64,000 nucleotides of DNA, taken from Methanobacterium sp964452085 (GTDB lineage: Archaea; Methanobacteriota; Methanobacteria; Methanobacteriales; Methanobacteriaceae). Shown piece after piece: positions 19,605-32,632 of this stretch (positions are counted from its first letter, which is position 1; each line of letters opens with the position of its first letter). The DNA is taken from the NCBI GenBank assembly GCA_964452085.1, contig CAYVKL010000003.1, positions 248,001 through 312,000 of the forward strand. Direction: 5' to 3'. The translations under genes were made by a program, and so were the position numbers. The notes below the pieces were generated by a model. That model saw only the letters and a program-made list of their open reading frames with translations, was not told the origin of the DNA and did no database searches.

Positions 19605-22600
19605 TTATATTGAATATTCTTCTTGGAATTTAATAATGAATTTGGTTCCAAGGGTTTTATCAAGTTCTATAGTTCCATCAATTTGATTTGTAAGACTATT
19701 CACCAGTTGAAGTCCCAAAGATTCAGTTTTTTGAAAATCAAGTCCTTCAGGCAATCCCACACCATTATCACTAACAGTTAATATATATTTATCATCGTTT
19801 GATTCAAGTTTTATGTTTATTTCTCCATTTTTATCTCCGGGGAATGCATATTTCATTGAATTTGATACTAATTCGTTCAAGATTAATCCAAGAGGAATTG
19901 CATTATTTATGTCTATCATTACAGGAATTAAATTCATTTTTAATTTAATAAGTTCGGGATCTGCAGAATAGGTTTGGAATAAATCACTGGCCAGAGTTTT
20001 TATATAATCACTGAAATCTATTCTTTTAAGGTCTTCTGATTGGTATAATCTCTCGTGGATTAAGGCCATGGATTTCGCCCGGGTTTGACTTTCCCTGAAT
20101 AACTCCAAATCATCCTTATCCTTAATATAATCCGATTGCAGACTTAGTAAACTGGATATTACTGCTAAATTATTTTTCACGCGGTGATGAATCTCTTTAA
20201 GAAGCATTTCTTTCTCTTTTAAAGATTCTTCTATACTTTCTTCTGCTCTTTTGTTATAAAGTGCTTCAATAAAGGCCACGGCAAGGGTTTCAACCTGTTC
20301 CAGATCAATATGATCATATCCCCCTACCTTGTTGGCTAATCCTATAAGTCCTATGGTTTTATCTCCACGTTTAAGGGGAACTCCTAAAAATGAGTGTATG
20401 GTAGGATGGCCTTCTGGAACTCCCCTGCTATCCGGGTCGAATTCAGGATGATTTACAATCTGAGATTTACCCTCTTTTATAACCCTTCCCCAGTAACTTG
20501 AGATTTCCATCCCACTGAGGAGTTTGACTGCTTCTGGTTGAGGAATCTGACATTTCAACCATCCCGGATCACTCACTGCTATAGTATCCGCATTTCCAAC
20601 ATCATTTACTTCCATAATTAAACCGAATTCGCTTTTTGTGAGTTTTTCAGCCACTTGAAGACTTATACTTGCAACATCTTCCTCTTTTTTAGCTTTTAAA
20701 GAATCTTGTAATACTCTGTTAATGGAATTGGTAAGGGTTATTTGTTTTTTTATCTCATTTTCAGCATTTTTAAGACTGCTTATGTCACGAGCAGATGCAA
20801 AAACTCCCAATACTTCACCATGTTCATCATGATAAACCGAAGCATTGTATAAAACTGGTGTTACATGACCATCTTTATGCACAATCTTAAGAGGATAATC
20901 CTTAACAAAACCATCATGAAAAACTTTCTCATAACTCTTCTTAGCATTTAGAGGATTAGTGAAATAATCAGAAAAATCAGTTCCAATAATATCCTCTCTT
21001 TTATAACCCGTCACCAATTCAACAGCACCATTAATATCTGTAATTTTCCCATCAGCACCTATCGTAACCAAAGGATCGATACTGGCCTCTAATAAATTGC
21101 GATTGTAATTCAAGGCATGCTGCAATGACTCTTCATTTTTTTTCCGTTCAGTGATATTACGAGCTAATGCTATGTAATGATTTTTATGAGAGGAATCATG
21201 GTCTTTTTTTGTAATTGAAAGTTCGAACCATTTTTGTCCAGAAGGAAGGTCCAATGAGTAGATGGTTCCTCTATGACTTCCTTTAAGTGAAGCTTTTTTA
21301 ATTGCTTCGAGGATTTTATGGGCTGCATCTTTAGGCAGGATTTCACTTACCTTTTTACCCATGAAAGCATCGGAAGACACATACAAATCATCTGTTTCTG
21401 GCGCGAAATAGTCATAAAATCGCCCTTCATCATCTACCTCAAACATAAGATCGGGAATAGCTTTTAATGTTGCTTCTAACTTACTATTGGATTCTTTAAG
21501 ATGAAGTTCAGCTTTTTTACTTTCTGTTACATCTCGACTGAAAACTGCCAGTTTTTTTACTTTTCCTTCTTCTAATATAGGTGAAATTGAATGATAAAAA
21601 AATAAACCATCTCTTTCATCTTCAAATTCAATAATTTTCTTGGTTTTAATTGCTTTATCGAAATATTTCCACCGTGATTTAAATAATTCAGGAGAAATGA
21701 AATTTTTAATATGTTTTCCAATCATTTCTTCGGGAGTAGTATTAAATCGTTCCGCAGTGGCCTGGTTGACTTCCAGTATGATTCCTGGATCATCCAATAA
21801 AAACATGGAATCTTTAGATGATTCTAAAATGGTTTTTGTAATCCATTGACTATGTTTAATTTTATCTTCAGCATTTTTACGTTCTGAAATATCTTTAACA
21901 GTTGCCAAAGCAGCGATTATGTTGTCTTTCTCATCTCGCATAATTGATGGGCTCACAATAACTGGGAATCTTTCTCCATTCTTTCTTTTAAAAATAAGCT
22001 CAAATTCTTCGAACTCTCCTTTCAAGGTTTTTTCAAAGGCAATTTGAATATTTTCAGTTTCTTCTTCAGGCCAATAGGGATGAGGAGGGCTGGTTCCAAT
22101 CAATTCTTCCCTGTAAAATCCAGTCATCTTACAAAGAGCATCATTAACATCTTGATGAACTCCATGGGCATCTAAAACTGACAGCCCGTCCATCATGCTA
22201 TTTAATATGTTTTCGCGAAATTGGTTTGCATCATTATAAACTTTCAGACTTCTTATCCACTCTTTCAGGGTTGATTCTGGAATATCGAATGGATATTTCT
22301 CAGGAGGCATAAAATAAAAATTTTCATATATTCGTGTGCCAATAACCACCAGAGGATGAGTTAATAAAATATTAAGAAGGAGTTCCGGTTTGAATAATCT
22401 CATATCATACTGGCAGATGGCTAATGCCTTGCTTTCCGGGAAAAATTCGTTTAATTTGGCCTCATATTCTATGAGACGATCTGAACCCGGTAATCCTTTA
22501 AGTGCCCATGACATTTCACCGGTAACCCTCAGTGCATTATAACCTTCTTTCAGGGCTTTTTCAGTTTCTTCAGTGAGCATCTTAATCATTTCATCAGGAT

Positions 22601-22883
22601 CAAAGACCCCTCCTTTCATATAAGATTCACTTACCGTGAGAATAGTCAGCTGACCACTTTGAAGATAAGGTTCAACATCCACACCATCATCACGTAAATA
22701 ATCAAGAACTGTCTCTGATGTGTGAACATCAACGATGTAAAAGACTTTTTCATTATTCTCCAGCCCAACCCGCATGTAAGGTGTTAAAAGTGATTTATGT
22801 TCTTGGTCAGTTTCATACAGGCAGCAGAGATGATCTCCGAATTTCAAATCTTCAATTTCGTATATTTGGTGTCTTTCTTCCAT
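19605..22883 (-). CDS. MEDS-PAS-GAF sensor histidine kinase
   Basis: 1092 residues, predicted soluble. In order: MEDS domain (methanogen/methylotroph DcmR sensory) at about 15-190, with HLCCLYETDQEH and IVDVHT; four PAS domains (about 230-345, 350-465, 470-585, 600-720); a GAF domain (about 740-885); and a HisKA_2-type kinase, LKEIHHRVKNNLAVISSLLSLQ (phosphorylated His) with an HATPase_c holding NELVSNSMKYAFPG and DNGVGLPEG. A cytosolic sensor reading a ligand or redox state. No response regulator is adjacent; the degenerate receiver is 3.7 kb away. ATG at 22883 was preferred to a TTG five codons upstream because GGGG precedes it. Confidence 0.92.
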   Translation of the reverse strand: MEERHQIYEIEDLKFGDHLCCLYETDQEHKSLLTPYMRVGLENNEKVFYIVDVHTSETVLDYLRDDGVDVEPYLQSGQLTILTVSESYMKGGVFDPDEMIKMLTEETEKALKEGYNALRVTGEMSWALKGLPGSDRLIEYEAKLNEFFPESKALAICQYDMRLFKPELLLNILLTHPLVVIGTRIYENFYFMPPEKYPFDIPESTLKEWIRSLKVYNDANQFRENILNSMMDGLSVLDAHGVHQDVNDALCKMTGFYREELIGTSPPHPYWPEEETENIQIAFEKTLKGEFEEFELIFKRKNGERFPVIVSPSIMRDEKDNIIAALATVKDISERKNAEDKIKHSQWITKTILESSKDSMFLLDDPGIILEVNQATAERFNTTPEEMIGKHIKNFISPELFKSRWKYFDKAIKTKKIIEFEDERDGLFFYHSISPILEEGKVKKLAVFSRDVTESKKAELHLKESNSKLEATLKAIPDLMFEVDDEGRFYDYFAPETDDLYVSSDAFMGKKVSEILPKDAAHKILEAIKKASLKGSHRGTIYSLDLPSGQKWFELSITKKDHDSSHKNHYIALARNITERKKNEESLQHALNYNRNLLEASIDPLVTIGADGKITDINGAVELVTGYKREDIIGTDFSDYFTNPLNAKKSYEKVFHDGFVKDYPLKIVHKDGHVTPVLYNASVYHDEHGEVLGVFASARDISSLKNAENEIKKQITLTNSINRVLQDSLKAKKEEDVASISLQVAEKLTKSEFGLIMEVNDVGNADTIAVSDPGWLKCQIPQPEAVKLLSGMEISSYWGRVIKEGKSQIVNHPEFDPDSRGVPEGHPTIHSFLGVPLKRGDKTIGLIGLANKVGGYDHIDLEQVETLAVAFIEALYNKRAEESIEESLKEKEMLLKEIHHRVKNNLAVISSLLSLQSDYIKDKDDLELFRESQTRAKSMALIHERLYQSEDLKRIDFSDYIKTLASDLFQTYSADPELIKLKMNLIPVMIDINNAIPLGLILNELVSNSMKYAFPGDKNGEINIKLESNDDKYILTVSDNGVGLPEGLDFQKTESLGLQLVNSLTNQIDGTIELDKTLGTKFIIKFQEEYSI

Positions 22884-23224
22884 TTCCCCACAACCCAAAT
22901 GGAATTGTGAATTTATCTTATTTGTATAATATGTCTTTAATAATATTTAATATCTATTTTAAGAGTTTTTTAAAAAGAGTTAAAAAATAAAAACTCTTAA
23001 TGAATTATGAAAATATTAATAAATAATTGGTTACTTAACCTCATGAAAATAAGAAACAATGGATGTATTATCATTAATTAGATTTTTTTAACCTTTATCC
23101 AACATTTCTATAATGGCAAAAATATATGGTCTATTAAATACATACTATATTTTTCTATTGGAACATTCATCGACATGTCTTAATAAAAACTGTGTTTAAT
23201 TAATTTTTAAATGGAGATAATAGT
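22884..23224. other. Divergent spacer between histidine kinase and HEAT genes
   Basis: 341 bases, AT-rich, no coding frame or RNA gene seen. It must hold two divergent promoters: the A/T run near 23140-23160 is a TATA candidate for the HEAT-repeat gene, and the kinase promoter should sit near 22910-22980. Confidence 0.35.
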
Positions 23225-23782
23225 ATGGAAGTTGAAAAAAACGTCAAAAGGCTGATTGAAACTTTGAAAGATAATGACGAGCTTGTTCAAGTTCAGGCTA
23301 CTGAAATGCTGGAAGAAATAGGAGAACCAGCAGTAGATCAACTCATTGATGCTCTGGATGATGAAGATAAAGATGTTCGGAAGGGATCTGCAAAAGTACT
23401 GGGCTTAATTGGTGACGAAAGAGCCATTAATCCCCTAATTGAAACCATGAATGATGATAATAAATGGGTTCGAAGATCAGCCTCCGGTGCACTGAGTAAT
23501 ATGGGTGAAGCTGCCGTAAAACCACTAATTCAGACTCTGAAAGATGATGATTGGAGAGTGAGAGGTGGAGCTGCATGGGCTTTAGGCAGTATAAAATCCC
23601 CGGAAGCAGTAACCCCCTTAATTGAAGTTATGAATGATGAAAGTGGATTTGTAAGGGCTGGTGCGGTAATGGCCCTGGGGAACATTGGTGGCGAAGATGC
23701 TGAAAAGGCACTTCAAGAAGCACTGACTGATAAAAGTAGTTATGTTCGTCGGGTTGCTGAAGGTTTCCTGAACAAAGAGTAA
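23225..23782 (+). CDS. HEAT-repeat (PBS-lyase type) protein
   Basis: 185 residues made almost wholly of about six HEAT units of about 31 residues with the pattern V-R-x2-A-A-x2-L-G-x-[IL], e.g. DVRKGSAKVLGLIGDERAI, WVRRSASGALSNMGEAAV and FVRAGAVMALGNIG. A curved binding scaffold; partner unknown. GGAGATAATAGT precedes the ATG. It follows, divergently, the histidine kinase, but nothing ties the two together functionally. Confidence 0.85.
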   Translation: MEVEKNVKRLIETLKDNDELVQVQATEMLEEIGEPAVDQLIDALDDEDKDVRKGSAKVLGLIGDERAINPLIETMNDDNKWVRRSASGALSNMGEAAVKPLIQTLKDDDWRVRGGAAWALGSIKSPEAVTPLIEVMNDESGFVRAGAVMALGNIGGEDAEKALQEALTDKSSYVRRVAEGFLNKE

Positions 23783-23899
23783 TTCAATTTTTTATTTGAA
23801 ATATTTGAATTCCCTATTCATATTAGTGAACATTAGTAGGATTAAAAACCTTATAAGAATGGGGAAAATATCAATTAATTGTGTAGGATAAGGTGAAAA

Positions 23900-24850
23900 A
23901 TGAAAGTTACCGTTATTGGAGCATCAGGCAGAGTGGGTAAAGCTGCTGCTTTTTGTTTGGCTGAGGAAAGTGTTGTAAGTGAAATGATCCTTTTATCAAG
24001 GGAAGGGAGTCTGGATCAGATAGAGGGAGAGGCTTTGGACATGAATGACGCCCTTGCTGCCAAGGATATTAGAGTATCCATTACTCCATCCTGTAGTTTT
24101 GAGGATATGGCAGATTCAAAAATTGTAGTAATTGCAGCAGGTGTTCCAAGAACTGCAGACATGACACGTATGGATGTAGCTGTTCCTAATGCAAAAATTG
24201 TGGCTGAATATTCTCGTTTAGTTTCTAAATATGCTCCAGAATCAATAATTTTGGTTATTACAAACCCTGTAGACGTGATGACTTACGTTGCGTACAAGGC
24301 ATCTGGTTTTCCAAGAAACAGAGTTATTGGACTGGGAAACCACCTAGACTCATTAAGATTAAAAAACCTTATTGCCCGCCACTTTAACATCCACGTTAGT
24401 GAAATACACACCAGGATAATTGGGGAACACGGAGACCACATGGTACTCCTTTTAAGTTCAACATCAATTGGTGGAATACTGGTTAAATACTACCCCCAAT
24501 ATCAGTCCTTTGATGTGGAGGGAATTATTGAGAAAGTAAAAACTGCAGGAAGCTATGTTATCAACAAAAAAGGAGCAACAGAATATGGTCCTGCTTTTGC
24601 TATTTCCAACATTGTTAAAACCATCCTTACTGACGAGAAAAGAATATTAACCCTCACCACTTATCTAGATGGGGAAATTGATGATGTGAGTGATGTTTGC
24701 CTGGGAGTACCTGTTAAATTAGGAATTAACGGTGTAGAACGTATTATTGGAATTAAAATGAGTGATGATGAGTTGGAATCTTTTAAATTAGCTGCAAAGG
24801 TAGTTAAGAAATCCACTGAGGAAATTATGGAATTAATAAACGAAAATTGA
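23900..24850 (+). CDS. mdh: Malate dehydrogenase (LDH/MDH family)
   Basis: Interconverts malate and oxaloacetate in the reductive incomplete TCA branch of methanogens. 316 residues: Rossmann opening MKVTVIGASGRVGKAAA, the flexible loop VPRTADMTRMDVAVPNA with the substrate-binding Arg pair, ITNPVDVMTYVAYKASG, and the catalytic His in IIGEHGDHMVLL. The family name also covers lactate dehydrogenase; the Arg in the loop favours malate. Ribosome-binding site AGGTGA. Typical of Methanobacteriales mdh. Confidence 0.92.
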   Translation: MKVTVIGASGRVGKAAAFCLAEESVVSEMILLSREGSLDQIEGEALDMNDALAAKDIRVSITPSCSFEDMADSKIVVIAAGVPRTADMTRMDVAVPNAKIVAEYSRLVSKYAPESIILVITNPVDVMTYVAYKASGFPRNRVIGLGNHLDSLRLKNLIARHFNIHVSEIHTRIIGEHGDHMVLLLSSTSIGGILVKYYPQYQSFDVEGIIEKVKTAGSYVINKKGATEYGPAFAISNIVKTILTDEKRILTLTTYLDGEIDDVSDVCLGVPVKLGINGVERIIGIKMSDDELESFKLAAKVVKKSTEEIMELINEN

Positions 24851-25040
24851 CTATTTTAGTGTTGTTAAATGGATTAACTTAATAGATTGAATATCTAAAT
24901 CTTTTCTAAAATATTTTTTTAAACAGAAGCAGAATTTTTCTTAAAAAAAATTATAAAATCCATAAAAAATAAAAGAAATTCAGGGTTTAATATTTAAACC
25001 CTCTTAATTAATTACTTTTGAGACAGTTTATTTATTTCAA

Positions 25041-25325
25041 TTATCCAGTTCCATTCGGGGAGGGTTCTGGTGTTGGTGTTGGTGTTGGTGTCGGTGCAGG
25101 TTCAGGCGTTGTTGTGTCTGTAGTAGTAGCAGTATTCTTAGTAGTGGTTTTAGCTGTATTGTACTTGTAAGTACTTGCCCCACTATCATAATTACCCGTA
25201 TCATTAGTTTTATTTGTCACATTTAATGTGAAATTCCCCGCAGAATTCATTATTCCGGTAAAATAACCGCCAACAAATGCTAGCACGACTATTACCGCGA
25301 TTAATGCGATGGGTATCTTATCCAT
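25041..25325 (-). CDS. Membrane-anchored protein with Pro-Thr-rich tail
   Basis: 94 residues. One N-terminal membrane helix (residues 4-25), an Asn/Thr-rich middle, then PEPAPTPTPTPTPEPSPNGTG. The gene has GGAGTGATAATAAT before ATG. The layout, anchor plus low-complexity extracellular stalk, is like that of a second protein at 53891-54259. Without a folded domain I assign no function beyond a wall-spanning or spacer part. Confidence 0.6.
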   Translation of the reverse strand: MDKIPIALIAVIVVLAFVGGYFTGIMNSAGNFTLNVTNKTNDTGNYDSGASTYKYNTAKTTTKNTATTTDTTTPEPAPTPTPTPTPEPSPNGTG

Positions 25326-25744
25326 ATTATTATCACTCCAATTAATTCATTTTACAAAAAAATTCTTAAATTTATTAGCATGCATTCAAAATACTTATTT
25401 GTAAAAAGTACATTTGATTCAATATTTATCTTCTTACCTATATAATAAGTTATCCATAGGCCTGATAATATTGCCCACTACAAAAATATTTATTTACAAT
25501 ATATCTCCAATGAAAATCTCCTCACAACCAATTCACTCTAGTAAAATTTATATGATTGTTCAGCCACAAAGTATATTGAAGTCAAATTTTAAACATTGTA
25601 CAAGTAGATCATTAAATTGAGTATTTTATTTCAATAATAACTTCGATCGGAACATGATTTCCGGTAAGTTTATATTCTATTGCATGTAAATATAACTCGC
25701 CTATCATGAATAGGCAAACCAACAACTAACGATAAAGGCATAAT
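25326..25744. other. Regulatory spacer upstream of the pdxT-glt operon
   Basis: 419 bases between divergent genes. It carries the GGAA-N6-TTCC operator at 25649-25662, TATA candidates at 25668-25679 and 25686-25697, and an inverted repeat GCCTAT/ATAGGC at 25699-25715 near the likely transcription start. The 25414-25620 stretch has an open frame of low-complexity hydrophobic residues that I do not consider a gene. Confidence 0.55.
25649..25662 (+). promoter_or_regulatory. NrpR-type operator of the pdxT-glt operon
   Basis: GGAACATGATTTCC, i.e. GGAA-N6-TTCC. This is the consensus of the nitrogen repressor NrpR of methanogens, which binds near the promoter when nitrogen is plentiful and is released by 2-oxoglutarate. 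Here it lies just upstream of the TATA candidates, 83-96 bases before the pdxT ATG, so it would control the whole pdxT-glutamate synthase operon. Confidence 0.75.
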
Positions 25745-27234
<1,490 letters not shown>

Positions 27235-27245
27235 GAAGTGGGAAA

Positions 27246-27935
27246 ATGCAGGAATTAAAAATTAACGCTCAACAAAAAACACCCCGGGAAATTAATCAAA
27301 TCATCAAAAAGGCTGCCAAGGAAAAGGATCGCATCGTGATTGAAAACCCCAACGCCATGCACTACCTGGTAGCTGGATTAACAGAACCCGTTGAAGTGGT
27401 AATTGACGGGTCCGCAGGTTATTTCGCAGGAACCATGATCCACGGAGCTCGTGTTCACATTAATGGAAACGCTGGTTGGTTCCCGGCAGACAACATGACT
27501 GAAGGCGAAGTTATCATCGATGGTTCAGCTGGAGACGGTGTGGGCCAGGGAATCTATGGTGGTACTGTTGTGGTAAGAAAAGATGTAGGTTCACGTACCG
27601 GAGAAATTATGAAAAACGGAACCATCATCGTCGGTGGTAACTCCGGATTCATGAGCGGCCTCTTTATGATGGGAGGTCAAATCATAATCCTGGGAGACAT
27701 ATCTGATGATGCTGGGGAGTCTATAATCCGAGGAACCATCTATGTGGGTGGCGAAATAAAAAGTCTGGGTAAAAACGCCAAAATTGAAGAATTGGAAGAA
27801 AATGAAAGAAAAGACTTGAAGGATCTCCTAGAAAACTACGACTTCAATTTAACACCAGATGAATACCAGAAATTCCGTAAAATAGTGCCACGCAGTGCCA
27901 GGCCATTCTATGGCAAGGAAACAGAGGAGGGATAA
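27246..27935 (+). CDS. Glutamate synthase, GXGXG-domain subunit
   Basis: 229 residues, the C-terminal GXGXG domain of GOGAT as a separate gene. It holds a right-handed beta-helix of repeated G-x2-G-x3-G turns (GYFAGTMIHGARVHINGNAGWF, GDGVGQGIYGGTVVVRKDVGS, GNSGFMSGLFMMGGQIIILG). In the bacterial enzyme this domain scaffolds the others. Sits 11 bases after the glutaminase gene and 4 before the next. Confidence 0.92.
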   Translation: MQELKINAQQKTPREINQIIKKAAKEKDRIVIENPNAMHYLVAGLTEPVEVVIDGSAGYFAGTMIHGARVHINGNAGWFPADNMTEGEVIIDGSAGDGVGQGIYGGTVVVRKDVGSRTGEIMKNGTIIVGGNSGFMSGLFMMGGQIIILGDISDDAGESIIRGTIYVGGEIKSLGKNAKIEELEENERKDLKDLLENYDFNLTPDEYQKFRKIVPRSARPFYGKETEEG

Positions 27936-27939
27936 AAAT

Positions 27940-30579
<2,640 letters not shown>

Positions 30580-30794
30580 CCCTTATTATTTATTTTCATT
30601 TTTTTCTATTTTTCGTATTTTCTTTTTGTAGTGATTCTATTTTTTAAGTTTTTAAAAAGTTCAATGCAAAAAAACCTTATTTGGATTATATGGGAAATAC
30701 TAAGATTGGAAAGGTAGAACAAGTATTTCAAATCAGGATTATAACTTTTTTTGTAATTTGGTCAAAAATTATATATATTACAAAACCCATAATC

Positions 30795-30808
30795 GGAAGT
30801 ATGTTTCC
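30795..30808 (+). promoter_or_regulatory. NrpR-type operator of amt1-glnK1
   Basis: GGAAGTATGTTTCC, the GGAA-N6-TTCC pattern, placed about 20 bases after the TATA element, where it would overlap the transcription start and so block initiation. The second unit has the same site one base different. Confidence 0.8.
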
Positions 30809-30870
30809 CCCATCCTATTGCCAATAATTCCGAATGTCAATTTTTTGGTTACTTGCAAAAATGGGGAAAA

Positions 30871-30890
30871 AACTAAGAATTTTCTTAGTT
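30871..30890 (+). other. Perfect hairpin in the amt1 leader
   Basis: AACTAAGAA (30871-30879) and TTCTTAGTT (30882-30890), perfectly complementary with a two-base loop, 75 bases before the amt1 start. No T-run follows, so it is not an obvious terminator. It is absent from the amt2 leader. Confidence 0.5.
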
Positions 30891-30964
30891 TAACATTATG
30901 TAATTATCTGAAATTCGAAATAAAAAAAAAAGAAAAATTATATTTGTATAAAGGAGGAAAATTA

Positions 30965-32197
30965 ATGGATCCTGTTCTTAACAGTGGTGACACGGCATGG
31001 ATGTTAATATCCACTGCCCTGGTTATCCTTATGACAATACCCGGAGTAGCCCTTTTCTACGGAGGGCTTATTCGACGAGAAAACGTTTTAAATACACTAT
31101 TTCTTTCATTTATAACCTTCGCAATTGTAAGCGTGCTCTGGTTCATATACGGATATGATCTAGCCTTTGGAAGCGATATAGGAGGAGTAATAGGTGCCCT
31201 GACCAACCCATTCTTTAATGGTGTGGTGGAATCAAATTCATTAGCCACATTGGCCCCAACCATTCCAACTGGACTTTACGCAATATTCCAGATGACGTTC
31301 GCCGCAATAACCGTGGCCCTGATATCCGGTGCCATAGTAGAACGTATGAAATTCTCCGCATGGTTAGCATTCATTCCAGTCTGGTTGACACTGGTTTATC
31401 TTCCAGTTGCACACTGGATGTGGGGTGGAGGATTCTTAGCTCAATGGGGTGCATTAGACTTTGCAGGAGGATTAGTAGTACATTTAAGTTCTGGAGTAGC
31501 TGCTCTAGCTCTGGTATTAATTTTAGGAGTTCGTAAAAACGCCAGATTATTACCCCACCACCTGGGTTATTCAGTGATAGGTACAGGTCTGTTATGGTTT
31601 GGTTGGTTCGGATTTAATGCCGGTTCAGCCCTTGGAGCAACTAACCTGGCAGTTTCCGCAATGATAGTCACTAACATTTCTGCTGGTGTGGGAATGCTAG
31701 CCTGGGTGCTTATGGACAAACTAAACACTGGCAAACCAACATTACTGGGTGCTTTATCCGGAGCAATAGCCGGTTTAGCAGCAATTACACCAGCCGCGGG
31801 TTACGTTAATATTACTTCAGCCATCATAATTGGTTTTGTGGCATCAATAATTTCATATTACGCTGTATCCCACCTAAAACCGCTGCTTGGATACGATGAT
31901 GCTCTGGACGTATTTGGAATACACGGAGTATGTGGTATTGTAGGAACATTGGCTGTAGGGATATTCGCAACTCCACTGATAAACAGCGCCATTAAAGGAG
32001 GCTTAATCGCTGGTAACCCAGGTCAAATTGTTATCCAACTCCTTGCAGTAGTCATTATAGGTGCTTACTCATTCATATTAACCCTTATCATAGCAAAAGT
32101 CATTGATAAGACCATAGGATTAAGGGTTGATGATGATCATGAGATTCAGGGACTGGACATTAACCAACATGAGGAATCCGGTTACAGACTATCATAG
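30965..32197 (+). CDS. amt: Ammonium transporter Amt (copy 1)
   Basis: 410 residues, eleven membrane helices. Trimeric channel-like transporter for ammonium. Seen: SGDTAWMLISTALVILMTIPGVALFYGGLIRRENVLNT at the N terminus, TFAAITVALISGAIVERMKF, the twin histidines VHLSSGVAAL and VFGIHGVCGIVG lining the pore, and DDDHEIQGLDINQHEESGYRL at the C terminus. The ATG at 30965 has AAGGAGG; an open frame upstream to 30758 is not translated. glnK1 follows, after a hairpin pair. Expected expressed under low nitrogen. Confidence 0.97.
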   Translation: MDPVLNSGDTAWMLISTALVILMTIPGVALFYGGLIRRENVLNTLFLSFITFAIVSVLWFIYGYDLAFGSDIGGVIGALTNPFFNGVVESNSLATLAPTIPTGLYAIFQMTFAAITVALISGAIVERMKFSAWLAFIPVWLTLVYLPVAHWMWGGGFLAQWGALDFAGGLVVHLSSGVAALALVLILGVRKNARLLPHHLGYSVIGTGLLWFGWFGFNAGSALGATNLAVSAMIVTNISAGVGMLAWVLMDKLNTGKPTLLGALSGAIAGLAAITPAAGYVNITSAIIIGFVASIISYYAVSHLKPLLGYDDALDVFGIHGVCGIVGTLAVGIFATPLINSAIKGGLIAGNPGQIVIQLLAVVIIGAYSFILTLIIAKVIDKTIGLRVDDDHEIQGLDINQHEESGYRLS

Positions 32198-32241
32198 GCA
32201 GCTATAAAAATAAAGCTGCCAATTATCTTTTAAAGATAATT
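32197..32241 (+). terminator. Two consecutive hairpins between amt1 and glnK1
   Basis: GGCAGCT (32197-32203, starting in the amt stop codon) pairs with AGCTGCC (32214-32220). Directly next, AATTATCTTT (32221-32230) pairs with AAAGATAATT (32232-32241) around a single base. They may slow or partly stop transcription between transporter and regulator. The second amt-glnK pair lacks them. Confidence 0.45.
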
Positions 32242-32293
32242 ATTCGTAAGAATAAATCATTCTCTAAAAAAGGATAGTAATTGAGGTGATAAT

Positions 32294-32632
32294 ATGAAAA
32301 GAATCATAACCATCATCAGGCCGGATAAACTTGAAGATGTTAAACAGGCTTTAGAGGAAATCGGCTGCCATGGCCTTACAGTTAAAGAAGTTAAAGGAAG
32401 AGGAATCCAACTTGGAATTACTGAAAGTTACCGGGGTAATGATTACAAGGTTGATTTGCTACCTAAAACTGAAATTGAAATTGTCGCTAAAACAGAAAAT
32501 GTAGAGGAAATTGTGGATACCATTGTAAAGAGTGCTCAGACAGGTTGTATTGGTGATGGGAAGATCTTCATATCTCCAGTGGAAGATGTGGTACGGATTC
32601 GTACTGGAGAAAGGGGAGAAAAAGCCATATAA
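32294..32632 (+). CDS. glnK: PII nitrogen regulatory protein GlnK (copy 1)
   Basis: 112 residues, the family's length. It binds ATP/ADP and 2-oxoglutarate and plugs the Amt pore when nitrogen is sufficient. MKRIITIIRPDKLEDVKQAL, the T-loop VKGRGIQLGITESYRGNDY with Tyr51, and GDGKIFISPVEDVVRIRTGERGEKA, the PII signature. 96 bases after amt1 with a hairpin pair between. GAGGTGAT before the ATG. Confidence 0.97.
   Translation: MKRIITIIRPDKLEDVKQALEEIGCHGLTVKEVKGRGIQLGITESYRGNDYKVDLLPKTEIEIVAKTENVEEIVDTIVKSAQTGCIGDGKIFISPVEDVVRIRTGERGEKAI

Larger units (their letters stand above)
30580..30964. other. Regulatory spacer and leader upstream of amt1
   Basis: 385 bases. T-rich termination run at 30595-30625 after the glt operon; TATA candidate ATTATATATATT near 30766-30778; the NrpR-type site at 30795-30808; a perfect hairpin of AACTAAGAA with TTCTTAGTT at 30871-30890 in the leader; and AAGGAGG before the ATG at 30965. 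An open frame extends upstream from 30965 to about 30758 but lacks a ribosome-binding site and family similarity, so I do not count it as coding. Confidence 0.6.

Noticed and set aside
25414..25620. Open frame of 68 codons before the pdxT operon
   Set aside because: Low-complexity hydrophobic translation without a ribosome-binding site, in a regulatory spacer.
30758..30964. N-terminal extension of amt1 to an upstream ATG
   Set aside because: It passes through the operator and the leader hairpin, has no ribosome-binding site, and Amt proteins start at the MDPVLNSGD Met with AAGGAGG before it.
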